From assembly GCF_003614435.1 (NCBI RefSeq), contig NZ_CP025546.1, forward strand, positions 3,534,001-3,598,000: 64,000 nucleotides of DNA, written 5' to 3'. Within the stretch, counting starts at the first letter, position 1, and every line of letters begins with the position of its first letter. This stretch comes from Mycobacterium paragordonae (GTDB lineage Bacteria; Actinomycetota; Actinomycetes; Mycobacteriales; Mycobacteriaceae). Under the pieces are notes generated by a model. That model did no database searches, was not told where the DNA came from, and worked only from the letters and a program-made list of their open reading frames with translations. A program made the translations under genes and the position numbers. Positions 1 through 8,819 of the stretch are shown one piece after another.

Positions 1-2
1 TG

Positions 3-71
3 TGCCTGGGCGCGCAGGGTTGGCAGGAGGGCTGGTTCACCGGCGCCGGCTTCTTCCCGCCCGAGCCGTAG
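3..71 (+). CDS. C-terminal end of an upstream gene (Rv1891-like), truncated by the window edge
   Basis: An open frame enters from the left edge and ends with TAG at 69-71. The last residues read GWQEGWFTGAGFFPPEP. Only about 22 codons are visible, so nothing can be said about fold. The assignment to the Rv1891 position rests on the genes that follow, which match Rv1892, Rv1893 and Rv1894c of M. tuberculosis in order and size. The next gene starts 14 bases later on the same strand, suggesting cotranscription. Confidence 0.6.
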   Translation, partial: CLGAQGWQEGWFTGAGFFPPEP

Positions 72-85
72 CCCGGCTGATCCCG

Positions 86-367
86 ATGTCCGTCGAAGCC
101 GCCCCGATTCCGCGGTGGCTGCGGTTCGTGCTGGCGTCTGACCGCGCCGGCTCGGCGTGGTACATCGGCACCGGGTTTTTCTTCGCCCCCGTGCTGGCCG
201 TGGTGTCGCCGTGGCCGGCGGTGACCACTGTGCTGTGGTGGGTCATCGGGCTGGCAGGATTGTGGCTGGGTCTTCTCGGAATCGCGATGGCCGCGGGGCT
301 GGCGCGGATATTGCGCTCCGGCGGTGAGATTCCCGAGGACTACTGGCGCACCCTCGTCGACTACTGA
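86..367 (+). CDS. Small membrane protein, Rv1892-like
   Basis: This encodes 93 residues. The sequence shows two hydrophobic segments, about residues 28-46 (GTGFFFAPVLAVV region) and 50-78 (VLWWVIGLAGLWLGLLGIAM region), followed by a short polar tail ending in YWRTLVDY, so it is an integral membrane protein. The ATG at 86 is preferred over an upstream in-frame ATG at 2 because the upstream codons belong to the end of the preceding gene in another frame. Its place between Rv1891-like and Rv1893-like genes matches M. tuberculosis Rv1892, a membrane protein of similar size. No function is known to me; the name rests on synteny. Confidence 0.75.
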   Translation: MSVEAAPIPRWLRFVLASDRAGSAWYIGTGFFFAPVLAVVSPWPAVTTVLWWVIGLAGLWLGLLGIAMAAGLARILRSGGEIPEDYWRTLVDY

Positions 368-446
368 CGTCGGCACCTACAGTCATACCCAACAGTCACA
401 TCCAGCAGTGATATTTAAGAGCAAGCCAACGAACAGGAGATCCACC

Positions 447-665
447 ATGGCCTTCGATCCCAAAGATGCCGTCGACGCCGTCCGCGACATCGCCACCAAC
501 GCCGTCGAGAAGGCATCGGACATCGTCGAGCACGCCAGCGACATCATCCGCGGCGACATCGCCGGTGGCGCCAGCGGCATCGTGCAGAACTCGATCGAAA
601 TCGGCACCCACGCCGTCGACCGGGTGAAGGAAGTCTTCACCGGTAAAGACGACGACCTGGACTGA
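447..665 (+). CDS. Small acidic helical protein, Rv1893-like
   Basis: This encodes 72 residues, the same length as M. tuberculosis Rv1893. The sequence is rich in Ala, Asp, Val and Ile with repeated amphipathic patterns (DAVDAVRDIATNAVEKASDI, then EHASDIIRGD), and it ends in an acidic tail GKDDDLD. It looks like a soluble, largely helical, perhaps coiled-coil protein, with no signal peptide and no cysteine. The start at 447 follows an AACAGGAGATCC purine-rich ribosome binding site, which rules out the longer in-frame ATG at 324. It ends 2 bases before the convergent Rv1894c-like gene. Function unknown. Confidence 0.8.
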   Translation: MAFDPKDAVDAVRDIATNAVEKASDIVEHASDIIRGDIAGGASGIVQNSIEIGTHAVDRVKEVFTGKDDDLD

Positions 666-667
666 GC

Positions 668-1798
668 TTAGATCGCGGCGGCGGCGTTGAGTTCGTCCAG
701 CCGCGTGGTGGCCTCCAGGTACTCCTGCACCCACCGCTCGATGACGGTGGCGGTCTTCTCCACTTTCTGGAACTGACCGACGACCTGCCCCACCGGGTTG
801 AATGCGACGTCGACCGACTCGTTGGGGTACCGGTTGGTGGCCCGCACCGCCATGCCGGAAACCATGTACTGCAACGGCATCCCGAGCGGCTTGGGGTTGT
901 CCGCCTGCTCCCAGGCCTCGGTCCAGTCGTTGCGCAGCATCCGGGCCGGCTTGCCGGTGAACGAGCGGCTGCGCACCGTGTCCCGGCTGCCCGCCTTGAT
1001 GTACGCGGCCTGCTGAACCGGGGTGTTCGAGGATTCCTCGACCATGAGCCACTGCGAACCGGTCCACGCGCCCTGCGCGCCCAGTGCCAGCGCCGCGGCG
1101 ATCTGCTGGCCGCTGCCGATGCCGCCGGCGGCCAGGACGGGCACGGGTGCCACCTCCTTGACCACCTGGGGCCACAACACAATTGAGCCGACCTCACCGC
1201 AGTGACCACCGGCCTCGCCGCCCTGAGCGATGATGATGTCGACGCCGGCGTCCGCGTGCTTGCGGGCCTGCGACGGCGAACCGCACAACGCCGCCACCTT
1301 GCGGCCCTCGGCGTGAATGTGCTTGATCATCTCGGCCGGAGGGGTGCCCAGCGCGTTGGCGATCATCGTCACCTTCGGGTGCTTGAGCGCGACCTCGACC
1401 TGCGGGGTGGCGGTCGCCTCCGTCCAGCCCAACAGCTGCAGGCTGTCCCCGTCACTGTCTTCGACCGGAACGCCGTGATCGGCAAGAATCTTCTTGCCGA
1501 AGTCCAGGTGCTCCTGCGGCACCATCTTGCGCAGCGTGTCGGCCAGTTCCTCGGCCGACAGGTGAGCGTCCATGCCCTCGTACTTGTTCGGAATGACGAT
1601 GTCGACGCCGTAGGGGTGGTCCCCGATGTTCTCGTCGATCCAGTTCAGTTCGATCTCCAGCTGCTCGGGCGTGAAGCCGACCGCGCCCAGCACGCCGAAC
1701 CCGCCGGCTTTGCTGACAGCGACGACGACATCGCGGCAGTGGGTGAAAGCGAAGATCGGGAACTCGATACCGAGTTGATCGCATAGGGCGGTGTGCAT
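668..1798 (-). CDS. Nitronate monooxygenase family flavoprotein (Rv1894c-like)
   Basis: This encodes 376 residues, equal in length to M. tuberculosis Rv1894c. It is a TIM-barrel FMN enzyme of the 2-nitropropane dioxygenase/nitronate monooxygenase family, which oxidises nitronates to carbonyl compounds and nitrite. Visible family features are the N-terminal strand with a KAGGFGVLGAV turn, the phosphate-binding IIAQGGEAGGHCGEVGS stretch near residue 195, and the VLAAGGIGSGQQIAAALALGA segment that closes the FMN phosphate site. The physiological substrate cannot be read from sequence. It is transcribed toward the Rv1893-like gene and almost abuts it. A second family member lies at 22933-23901. 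Confidence 0.88.
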   Translation of the reverse strand: MHTALCDQLGIEFPIFAFTHCRDVVVAVSKAGGFGVLGAVGFTPEQLEIELNWIDENIGDHPYGVDIVIPNKYEGMDAHLSAEELADTLRKMVPQEHLDFGKKILADHGVPVEDSDGDSLQLLGWTEATATPQVEVALKHPKVTMIANALGTPPAEMIKHIHAEGRKVAALCGSPSQARKHADAGVDIIIAQGGEAGGHCGEVGSIVLWPQVVKEVAPVPVLAAGGIGSGQQIAAALALGAQGAWTGSQWLMVEESSNTPVQQAAYIKAGSRDTVRSRSFTGKPARMLRNDWTEAWEQADNPKPLGMPLQYMVSGMAVRATNRYPNESVDVAFNPVGQVVGQFQKVEKTATVIERWVQEYLEATTRLDELNAAAAI

Positions 1799-1909
1799 GC
1801 CTACTCCTGTGGGGCGCGAGACCGATGCAAGAAATTGAAACGTGTTCTAGTTTACTACCAGTATCGCCGACGAGACCAGCCAGGTCCGGTTTGTTCGAAC
1901 TAGGCCCCT

Positions 1910-2374
1910 TCAGATCGACAGGCCGCGCACGACCCACAAACCCAGGAAGCCGAGCATGCAGGCGAAGCAGACGAGGTGGTCTCGGCAGACCACGCGAGCG
2001 AGGCGGCTCTGCTCTGCCGGAGCGTCGACGCGGCTGCCCAGGCGGACCGCACTGGGGACGGTGTGCATCAGGGCCAGTGCCACCGGAAGCCCTGCGGCGC
2101 AGCCCGATATCACCAGGAGCCATACCGGGTCGCGGCCGTAGGACGCCTGAAAGCCCAACGCGCCCAACAAGATCAGCATCACCAGGGCGATCAGCCGACT
2201 CATCGGCCGGGAGGTCGTGGTGGCGCGGCGGTAGTAGCCCGCGATCGACGCCAGCACGGGCTCGGGCAGTTCCGCGTCACCGTCACGGTGTTCGAACACC
2301 TGCACGTCGAAGATGAGGTCCATCCACAGCACGGCCAGCAGGAACGCGCTGCAGGCGGTGAGAAGCGGTGCCAT
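1910..2374 (-). CDS. Hypothetical membrane protein, 154 residues
   Basis: Four hydrophobic segments are visible: MAPLLTACSAFLLAVLWMDLIF at the N terminus, RLIALVMLILLGALGF, WLLVISGCAAGLPVALAL and CFACMLGFLGLWVV near the C terminus. The start at 2374 is chosen because its mRNA carries AGGTGGG six bases upstream; a longer in-frame start at 2449 lacks such a site. The loops contain charged stretches such as EHRDGDAELPEP. I do not recognise the family, and there is no counterpart between Rv1894c and Rv1895 in M. tuberculosis as I recall it. It lies in the same orientation as the nitronate monooxygenase gene, 111 bases upstream of that gene's start. Confidence 0.65.
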   Translation of the reverse strand: MAPLLTACSAFLLAVLWMDLIFDVQVFEHRDGDAELPEPVLASIAGYYRRATTTSRPMSRLIALVMLILLGALGFQASYGRDPVWLLVISGCAAGLPVALALMHTVPSAVRLGSRVDAPAEQSRLARVVCRDHLVCFACMLGFLGLWVVRGLSI

Positions 2375-2492
2375 CGGGTGCCCACCTAGCTCATTTGCGA
2401 GAGAACCGAGGCCATTGCGAATGGAAGTGACCGCCGTATTCTTTCGCAATCCGGCCCAGTTGTGCGGGAACGGCGCCGACTACGACGCGTCG

Positions 2493-2846
2493 TCAAGCGT
2501 CGGCCTGGTTGCGGCCGTCACGCCGGCTGGCGATGACACGCGCGGTGAGAAGTGCGACGCCCAGCACGAACGCCACCAAAATCGTCTGCAGCGCGCCGAT
2601 CAGGAGGACGTTTGCGTCGTACCCGTGGACGTCAGCCAGGCACTGGAAGTGCACGCTGGTGCTGGTGCGATTGGACGACTGGGTGTAGCGCGAGGTGCGG
2701 TAGGCCAACTCGTACCCGTTGTCGCAGACGAAGGGTTCCGTCCACCGAGCGCTGGCCGGAAACACCGAGGTGAGCGCCGCCGCGCCGCCCAGACAAATCC
2801 CGATTACCAACGCCACCTTGACGACGGTCTCACCCGCGTGCCTCAC
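2493..2846 (-). CDS. Hypothetical two-helix membrane protein
   Basis: About 117 residues from a GTG at 2846, which is the best guess; an ATG at 2960 would add 38 residues without hydrophobic content and would run close to the divergent gene. The N terminus forms one membrane helix (VVKVALVIGICLGGAAALTSVF). A polar, presumably extracytoplasmic, domain follows with two cysteines (VCDNGYEL and FQCLADV) that could form a disulfide. A second helix (VLLIGALQTILVAFVLGVALL) and a basic tail finish it. No recognisable family. It lies divergently from the monooxygenase gene that starts at 2982. Confidence 0.55.
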   Translation of the reverse strand: MRHAGETVVKVALVIGICLGGAAALTSVFPASARWTEPFVCDNGYELAYRTSRYTQSSNRTSTSVHFQCLADVHGYDANVLLIGALQTILVAFVLGVALLTARVIASRRDGRNQADA

Positions 2847-2981
2847 CGGCAGATCGTTGCACGCCGCCGCGTGGGCAGCCAGAACCACTCTTGATCGCGG
2901 CGCAGCACCGCGGGTACGGTAAGGCTGCCAATTACGAACCGAAGCGTAGCGTAATTGCATCCACCGAAAGGATCACCCGCG

Positions 2982-4913
2982 ATGCGCAGCCGGTACGCCG
3001 GGGAACCCTTCACCACGCCCACAGCGGAAATCGCAGCCGCACTCGAAGACGTCAGCATCCCGACGTTGCTGCTGTCACTGGTACACATCACCGGCGACCC
3101 CCGCTTCATCCGTGACTTCAAGCAGATGGGCCTGTTCCTCAACGAGGTGCAGGGGTTCATGTCTGAGGAGGACAAGGCCCGGGCGCGGGTCGAGGCGCTG
3201 GCGGTACTCACCGACTACCGTGATCGCGGCTGTCCGGAACCGCCGCCGCTGAGCGACGAACTCATCCGGGAAATGATCGATTGGACGGCCTGCGAGCACG
3301 TTCCCGACGACTACCTGCCGCTGGCCCGCGAGGAAATGGACCTCGAGGGAGAAGACCCACGTCGGCCGGCGGCCTTGCCGATCGACATGACGGCGGATCT
3401 CCCGGTTGTCGTGATCGGGTGCGGCGAATCGGGCATTCTGGCCGGAATCCGGCTCAGGCAGGCAAACATCCCGTTCACCATCGTCGAAAAGAACGCCGGC
3501 CCCGGCGGAACCTGGTGGGAGAACAGCTATCCCGGCGCCCGGGTGGATGTCGCGAATCATTTCTACTGCTACAGCTTCGAACCCAATAACGACTGGACGC
3601 ATTTCTTCGCCGAACAACCCGAGTTGCAGAGCTACTTCACCGCGGTGATGTCCAAGCATGATCTGGGCGGCAATGTCCGCTGGAATACCGAGGTCCTCGG
3701 CGCGGAATGGGACGACGCCGCCGGCGTCTGGAATGTGGCGCTGCACGGTGCCGACGGCGTGGACACCACGGTGCAGGCGCGAGCGGTCATCACGGCAGTC
3801 GGCCAGCTCAACAGGCCTTATGTCCCCGCATTCGAGGGGGCCGAGTCCTTTGCGGGGCCGGCGTTCCACTCTGCGGCCTGGGATCACTCGGTGGACCTGA
3901 CCGGCAAACGCGTCGCCCTGGTCGGCGCCGGCGCCAGTGGGTTCCAGATCGCTCCCGCGATCGCCGGAATCGTCGAGCACCTGACGGTTTTTCAGCGCAC
4001 CGCCCAGTGGATGTTTCCCAACCCGATGTATCACGACGAGGTCGGCGACGGTGTGCGCTGGGCGATGCGGCACCTGCCGTACTACGGCCGGTGGTATCGA
4101 TTCCTGCTGCTGTGGCCGGGCGCCGACAAGGGCCTGGATGCGGCCCGGGCTGACCCGGACTATGCGGACCGCGACTACGCGGTCAGTGACATCAATGCGG
4201 CCGCCCGGATGATGTTCAGCCAGTGGATCACCAGCCAGGTCGACGAGGGCTCGGACTTGTTGACCAAGGTGATGCCGGACTACCCGGCCACCGGCAAGCG
4301 CACGTTGCAGGACAACGGGAGTTGGCTGAAGACCCTGCAGCGCGACAACGTCGAACTGGCGCGGACCCCGATCGAGCGGATCACGCCGGGCGGCATCGTC
4401 ACCGAAGACGGGGTGACACACGAGGTCGACATCATCGTGTACGCCACCGGATTCCGGCACACCGATGTGCTGTGGCCACTGAAGATCAGCGGCCGCAACG
4501 GAATTGACCTGCACGAGTTGTGGGGGAGACGGCCATTCGCGCACCTGGGGATCACCGTGCCGGGGTTTCCCAACCTCTTCCTGGTGTACGGGCCGGGCAC
4601 CCACCTGGCGCACGGCGGCAGCCTGATCTTCCAGTCGGAACTGCAAATGCGATACATCAACCTGTGTTTGCAGCAATTGGCCGAGGACCACATCGTCGCG
4701 CTGGAGCCGACCGCCGAGGCCGCCGAGCAGTGGCATCAGCGGACTCAGGCCGAGATCAAGCAGATGGTGTGGTCGCACCCCGCCGTCAAGCACTCCTACT
4801 TCAAGAACGCCGACGGCGAGATCCACACCGTCAGCCCGTGGCGCCTCAACGAATACTGGGCCGCGGTGCGCGATCCGGACTGGTCCGATTTCGTTCTGCG
4901 ACAGGAGAAATGA
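2982..4913 (+). CDS. Baeyer-Villiger flavin monooxygenase with N-terminal extension
   Basis: This encodes 643 residues. It is predicted to insert oxygen next to a ketone or aldehyde carbonyl using FAD, NADPH and O2. The FAD Rossmann motif GCGESG lies at about residues 146-151, the Baeyer-Villiger fingerprint FxGxxxHxxxW(D) at about 290-301 (FAGPAFHSAAWD), and the NADPH Rossmann motif GAGASG at about 315-320. The roughly 135-residue extension before the FAD motif and the total length resemble 4-hydroxyacetophenone monooxygenase rather than short cyclohexanone-type enzymes or EthA. The start at 2982 follows GAAAGGATC. The next gene, a zinc alcohol dehydrogenase, starts 4 bases after the stop, so the two are almost certainly one transcript. 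The real substrate is unknown. Confidence 0.9.
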   Translation: MRSRYAGEPFTTPTAEIAAALEDVSIPTLLLSLVHITGDPRFIRDFKQMGLFLNEVQGFMSEEDKARARVEALAVLTDYRDRGCPEPPPLSDELIREMIDWTACEHVPDDYLPLAREEMDLEGEDPRRPAALPIDMTADLPVVVIGCGESGILAGIRLRQANIPFTIVEKNAGPGGTWWENSYPGARVDVANHFYCYSFEPNNDWTHFFAEQPELQSYFTAVMSKHDLGGNVRWNTEVLGAEWDDAAGVWNVALHGADGVDTTVQARAVITAVGQLNRPYVPAFEGAESFAGPAFHSAAWDHSVDLTGKRVALVGAGASGFQIAPAIAGIVEHLTVFQRTAQWMFPNPMYHDEVGDGVRWAMRHLPYYGRWYRFLLLWPGADKGLDAARADPDYADRDYAVSDINAAARMMFSQWITSQVDEGSDLLTKVMPDYPATGKRTLQDNGSWLKTLQRDNVELARTPIERITPGGIVTEDGVTHEVDIIVYATGFRHTDVLWPLKISGRNGIDLHELWGRRPFAHLGITVPGFPNLFLVYGPGTHLAHGGSLIFQSELQMRYINLCLQQLAEDHIVALEPTAEAAEQWHQRTQAEIKQMVWSHPAVKHSYFKNADGEIHTVSPWRLNEYWAAVRDPDWSDFVLRQEK

Positions 4914-4917
4914 GCCC

Positions 4918-5943
4918 ATGCGCACGGTAGTCATCGACGGGCCTGCCAGCATCCGGGTGGACACCCGGCCCGACCCTGCGCTGACCGGGCCGGACGGCGT
5001 GATCGTGGCGGTGCGGGCCGCGGGGATCTGCGGGTCCGACCTGCATTTCTACGAGGGCGACTATCCGCTGGCCGAACCGGTTCCACTGGGCCACGAAGCC
5101 GTCGGCACGATCGTCGAGGCCGGCCCGGAGGTGCGATCCGTCCAGGTCGGTGACGAAGTTCTGGTGTCCTCGGTGGCCGGGTGCGGCAGGTGTCCGGGGT
5201 GCGCCACCAATGACCCGGTGATGTGCCATCAGGGTCTGCAGATCTTCGGCGGCGGCGCGCTTCCCGGCGCTCAGACCGATCTGCTCGCCGTGCACGCCGC
5301 CGATTTCCAGGTGCGCAAGATCCCCGAGGGCATCAGCACCGAGCAGGCGTTGCTGCTCACCGACAACCTGGCGACCGGGTGGGCGGCGGCCCAGCGGGCC
5401 GACATTCCGTTCGGCGGCACGGTGGCGGTGATCGGCCTGGGCGCGGTCGGACTGTGCGCGCTGCGCAGCGCGTTCGCCCAAGGCGCCGCAACGGTTTTCG
5501 CGGTCGATCGGGTGCCGGGGCGGCTGCAGCGGGCCGCTGATTGGGGTGCCACGCCGGTCGCATCCTCGACGGTGGAATCGATCCTGGCCGCGACCGGTGG
5601 GCGCGGCGCCGACGCGGTGATCGACGCCGTCGCGACGGACGCGTCGTTGACCGATGCGCTGTACGCGGTGCGACCGGGTGGCACCGTATCGGTGGTCGGA
5701 GTGCACGACCTGCAGCCCTTCCCCTTTCCGGCGCTGGCGTGCCTGATCCGCAGTATCACGGTGCGATGGACCACCGCGCCGGTGCAGCGCACCTGGCCGG
5801 AGTTGATCCCCCTGCTGCAATCGGGCCGCCTGGACGTCGACGGAATCTTCACCACGACAATGCCGCTCGACGATGCCGCGAAAGGCTACGCGACCGCCGC
5901 GGCTCGTTCCGGCGATGACGTCAAGATCTTGTTGACGCCCTAG
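4918..5943 (+). CDS. Zinc-dependent medium-chain alcohol dehydrogenase (Rv1895 position)
   Basis: This encodes 341 residues of a medium-chain dehydrogenase/reductase. The sequence shows the catalytic zinc ligand C38, the H59-E60 pair in GHEAVGTIVEAG, and four structural-zinc cysteines C89, C92, C95 and C103. The NAD(P) Rossmann motif GLGAVG is at about 173-178. It sits 4 bases after the Baeyer-Villiger gene. An alcohol dehydrogenase paired with such a monooxygenase commonly feeds it ketones or processes the resulting alcohols. Position matches M. tuberculosis Rv1895, annotated as a 384-residue dehydrogenase, but whether this is the ortholog or a different member needs alignment. Confidence 0.88.
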   Translation: MRTVVIDGPASIRVDTRPDPALTGPDGVIVAVRAAGICGSDLHFYEGDYPLAEPVPLGHEAVGTIVEAGPEVRSVQVGDEVLVSSVAGCGRCPGCATNDPVMCHQGLQIFGGGALPGAQTDLLAVHAADFQVRKIPEGISTEQALLLTDNLATGWAAAQRADIPFGGTVAVIGLGAVGLCALRSAFAQGAATVFAVDRVPGRLQRAADWGATPVASSTVESILAATGGRGADAVIDAVATDASLTDALYAVRPGGTVSVVGVHDLQPFPFPALACLIRSITVRWTTAPVQRTWPELIPLLQSGRLDVDGIFTTTMPLDDAAKGYATAAARSGDDVKILLTP

Positions 5944-5957
5944 CGGCGTGTGGCAGC

Positions 5958-6878
5958 ATGGCCTCCATGCGCTGTGCCGCAATTCAACTCGAGGCAGTGC
6001 CGGCCGATGTCGACGCCAACCTGGCCACCGTCGAGCGTCTGGTCGAGGACGCCGTCGCCGCAGGCGCGCGAACCATCGCGTTGCCGGAGTTCTTCACCAC
6101 CGGTATCGGGTTCTGGCCGGAATTGGCTGATGCCGCGCTGCCTGTCGACGGCAAGGCCACCGAACTGCTGTCGGCTCTGGCGCGCCGGCACCAGGTGCTG
6201 ATCGGTGGATCGATGTTGATCCGGGACCCCGACGGAAATGTGCGCAATACGTACCTGCTTGTCACGCAGGACGGCGTGGCCGGCCGGCACGACAAAGATC
6301 TTCCGACCATGTGGGAGAACGCTTTCTACGTCGGCGGCGACGATGACGGGGTGATTCAGGCCGGCGACCTGACGGTGGGCGCGGCCGTGTGCTGGGAGTT
6401 GATGCGCACCCAGACGGTGCGTCGCCTGCGTGGCCGCATCGATTTGGCGATGACGGGCTCGGGCTGGTGGTCGATCCCTGACTGGTGGCCCCGGACGATC
6501 TTTCGGCGGATGGAACGGCGCAATGCGGCGACGGCCCGGCAGGCAGCGGCGTCGTTCGCGGGCTTCGTGGGTGCCCCCGTCCTACATGCGGCGCACGTCG
6601 GCAGCCTGCGGTGCCGCATGCCGTGGTTGCCGTTGGGGTACGCGGGCCGGTTCGAGGGCGGCACCATGATCGTCGCCGCCGACGGCACGGTGCTGGCCGC
6701 TGCGGACGACGGTGAGGGGGTCGTCGTCGCGGACGTCTCCGTGGGGCGCTCCGCGCCGAGTTTAGCTGCGCCTGAGGGGTTTTGGCTGCACCAGCGTGGG
6801 GCACTGCCAGCCGCGGCGTGGCACTATCAGCGCGTGCACGGCCGCCGCTACTACCGACGCCACGTCGCCGCGTCTTAG
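5958..6878 (+). CDS. Carbon-nitrogen hydrolase (nitrilase superfamily)
   Basis: This encodes 306 residues and would hydrolyse a nitrile, amide or carbamoyl bond. The Glu-Lys-Cys triad is present: E44 in ALPEFF, K113 in RHDKDLP, and C145 in AAVCWELMRT. Length is usual for the superfamily. The loop after the nucleophile (GSGWWSIPDWWP) is unusually aromatic. An alternative start is the ATG at 5967 (MRCAAIQ), which fits the family's typical first strand. It begins 15 bases after the alcohol dehydrogenase and probably ends the monooxygenase-dehydrogenase operon. The convergent methyltransferase gene ends 5 bases downstream. Confidence 0.85.
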   Translation: MASMRCAAIQLEAVPADVDANLATVERLVEDAVAAGARTIALPEFFTTGIGFWPELADAALPVDGKATELLSALARRHQVLIGGSMLIRDPDGNVRNTYLLVTQDGVAGRHDKDLPTMWENAFYVGGDDDGVIQAGDLTVGAAVCWELMRTQTVRRLRGRIDLAMTGSGWWSIPDWWPRTIFRRMERRNAATARQAAASFAGFVGAPVLHAAHVGSLRCRMPWLPLGYAGRFEGGTMIVAADGTVLAAADDGEGVVVADVSVGRSAPSLAAPEGFWLHQRGALPAAAWHYQRVHGRRYYRRHVAAS

Positions 6879-6882
6879 TTGG

Positions 6883-7791
6883 TCAACGGGTCGCCGTCAC
6901 GTACTGCGAACGCATGAAGCTGTCGACCTTCACGTCGACGGCCGGCGGGGTAAGCCCGTAGCCGGCCTGCAGAGTGAGGGTGTTGCGGACCGGCTCGACA
7001 GACCAGCCGTGCTCTTCGAACCATTGCGCCGGATCCGCCGGGTTCTCGTAGGTGAGCGCGGAGAAGTCGACATCCCCGGACATGTCGACACCGGGGTGCG
7101 CCCGTTCCAGTTCGGCGAGCTGGTCGTGATCCAGACGTGAACCCAGAGCACCGGTGGCAATGCGGCTGTCCGGTGCGCTGTGTTCGTGGATCCGGGCGAA
7201 CAGGGCTTCCTGGGCATCGCCGGTCAGGTAGGGCAGCAGCCCTTCCACCGACCAGGCGGTCGGCACCTTCGGGTCGAAGCCGGCCCTGGTGAGTTCGGCG
7301 GTCCAGTCGCCACGCAGGTCCGCCGCTACCTCGACCCGATGGGCCGCGGGCCGGGCGCCGAGGTCGTCGAGCACCCGCGACTTGAATTCCAGCACCTTCG
7401 GCAGATCGACTTCGAAAACCGTTGTCCCCGAGGGCCAGTCGAGGCGGTACGCGCGGGTGTCCAGGCCGGCGGCGACGATCACCGCCTGCTCGATGCCCGT
7501 TTCGCCGGCGTTGGTGAAGAAGTCGTCGAAGAACCTGGTTTGCACGCCGTACAGGCGCGGGAAGGTGGTTTCGTCGTCCGAACTGCCCGGATTCTCGAGC
7601 AATCCGGTCAGATAGGGGTCCGCGGTTGCCTTGATGAAGTGCTGTGCGTACTCGTCGCGCACGAGCGGCCGTGCACTCAGGGCGTGCACCGCGCGCCAAC
7701 CGGCAACGAGCAGGGCGGTATAGCCGACACCGCTGACGATGTCCCACTGGTCGTCGTCCGAACGCAGGGATCCGAAATCAGGTGTCGTCAT
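6883..7791 (-). CDS. SAM-dependent methyltransferase, Rv1896c-like
   Basis: This encodes 302 residues, against about 303 for M. tuberculosis Rv1896c. It belongs to the large mycobacterial group of leucine carboxyl methyltransferase-like proteins. Visible features are [20 protein letters not shown], which is the SAM-binding strand and loop with the family-typical GLDTRAYRL pattern, then [14 protein letters not shown], and [20 protein letters not shown], where the EGLLPYL signature is found. The methyl acceptor is unknown for most members. Near the C terminus [19 protein letters not shown] is typical of the family. The gene is convergent with the amidase-like gene. Confidence 0.88.
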   Translation of the reverse strand: MTTPDFGSLRSDDDQWDIVSGVGYTALLVAGWRAVHALSARPLVRDEYAQHFIKATADPYLTGLLENPGSSDDETTFPRLYGVQTRFFDDFFTNAGETGIEQAVIVAAGLDTRAYRLDWPSGTTVFEVDLPKVLEFKSRVLDDLGARPAAHRVEVAADLRGDWTAELTRAGFDPKVPTAWSVEGLLPYLTGDAQEALFARIHEHSAPDSRIATGALGSRLDHDQLAELERAHPGVDMSGDVDFSALTYENPADPAQWFEEHGWSVEPVRNTLTLQAGYGLTPPAVDVKVDSFMRSQYVTATR

Positions 7792-7807
7792 ACAGCGAAC
7801 GTACCCG

Positions 7808-8239
7808 TCAAAGTTCCAGCAAAACGGTCACCGGCCCGTCGTTGACGAGCTCCACCTGCATGTGCGCGCCGAAGGTCCCGGTTTCGACGTGTGCGCCCAA
7901 TTCGCGGAGCGCTTCGGCGAACGCCGCTACCAACGGCTCAGCCGTCGCGCCGGGTGCTGCCGCGTTCCAGGACGGGCGACGACCCTTGGCGGTGTTGGCG
8001 TACAAGGTGAACTGGCTGACCACCAGGATCGGTGCGCCGACGTCAGAGGCCGACTTCTCATCGTCGAGAATCCTTAGCGTCCAGAGTTTTTCGGCCAGTC
8101 GCCGGGCCTGGTCGGGTCCGTCGGTGTGGGTGACGCCGACGAAGGCGAGCAGGCCCTGGCCCGGCGGCCGGATGGCACCGACGACCCGGTCGTCCACCAC
8201 CACCGCTGCCGAGGAAACCCGTTGCACCAGAACTCGCAT
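7808..8239 (-). CDS. dtd: D-aminoacyl-tRNA deacylase
   Basis: This encodes 143 residues, the exact length of M. tuberculosis Dtd (Rv1897c). The enzyme removes D-amino acids mischarged onto tRNA in the cytoplasm. Sequence markers are the N terminus [13 protein letters not shown], the [17 protein letters not shown] motif carrying the Ser-Gln and Lys-Gly-Arg active-site residues, and the C-terminal [11 protein letters not shown] stretch with the Gly-cis-Pro motif that enforces chirality. An ATG two codons upstream (8245) is an equally possible start. It is transcribed divergently from the Rv1898-like gene, with 52 bases between them. Confidence 0.95.
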   Translation of the reverse strand: MRVLVQRVSSAAVVVDDRVVGAIRPPGQGLLAFVGVTHTDGPDQARRLAEKLWTLRILDDEKSASDVGAPILVVSQFTLYANTAKGRRPSWNAAAPGATAEPLVAAFAEALRELGAHVETGTFGAHMQVELVNDGPVTVLLEL

Positions 8240-8291
8240 CGCCATGATGCTGCCATGCCCTTTCGTGGACGAGGCTCGGTAGGCTCGTGAC

Positions 8292-8597
8292 GTGTCTGTG
8301 CTGGTTGCGTTTTCGGTCACCCCGATGGGCGTGGGTGAGGCCGTCGGCGAGATCGTCGCCGAGGCGGTCCGGGTGGTTCGTGAGTCGGGCTTGCCCAACA
8401 AGACGGATTCGATGTTCACCGTGATCGAGGGCGACAGCTGGGCGGAAGTGATGGCCGTGGTGCAGCGGGCGGTGGAGGCGGTGGCCGCGCGGGCACCCCG
8501 CGTCAGCACCGTGATCAAGGCGGATATGCGGGCCGGAACGACAGACGCGATGACGCAGAAGGTGCAATCCGTCGAGCGGTATCTGTCAGAAAAGTAG
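8292..8597 (+). CDS. Thiamine-binding (MTH1187/YkoF-type) small protein, Rv1898-like
   Basis: This encodes 101 residues from a GTG start, close to the 102 of Rv1898. The N terminus [18 protein letters not shown] and the later [19 protein letters not shown] and [12 protein letters not shown] segments match the DUF77/MTH1187 family, ferredoxin-like folds that bind thiamine or a related ligand. The protein is presumably soluble and oligomeric. Substrate binding in mycobacteria has not been shown to my knowledge. Its promoter must lie in the short divergent gap shared with dtd. Confidence 0.85.
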   Translation: MSVLVAFSVTPMGVGEAVGEIVAEAVRVVRESGLPNKTDSMFTVIEGDSWAEVMAVVQRAVEAVAARAPRVSTVIKADMRAGTTDAMTQKVQSVERYLSEK

Positions 8598-8819
8598 ATG
8601 AATTTCTGGGGCGGCAGCCTCACGGTGCGCTTCGCTGCGTCGGAATTGTTGTGCGCGAAGCTATTTCAGCATGCGGCGGAACTGCTGGAGTAGCGTTCGA
8701 AGCTCATAACAGAAAAAATGAATACTTGGACCAAAGTCAGGTCTTTCCCGCAATACCAGAGTAGAACTCATACAAACTTCACAAATATTCGGGCGATGGT
8801 GGCCATTCGGGAGGCACCC
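8598..8819. other. Intergenic region upstream of the first PE_PGRS gene
   Basis: 222 bases without a gene. It is notably A/T-richer than its neighbours between about 8700 and 8800, with runs such as ACAGAAAAAATGAATAC, which is common in front of PE genes and favourable for nucleoid-protein binding. An in-frame ATG at 8718 exists but would add 34 residues not found in PE proteins. A ribosome binding site GGGAGGCACCC directly precedes the ATG at 8820. No recognised operator was found. Confidence 0.6.

Noticed and set aside
3075..4964. A 629-codon open frame antisense to the Baeyer-Villiger gene
   Set aside because: It mirrors a high-GC gene on the other strand, has no domain resemblance or ribosome binding site, and the sense strand has clear FAD and NADPH motifs.
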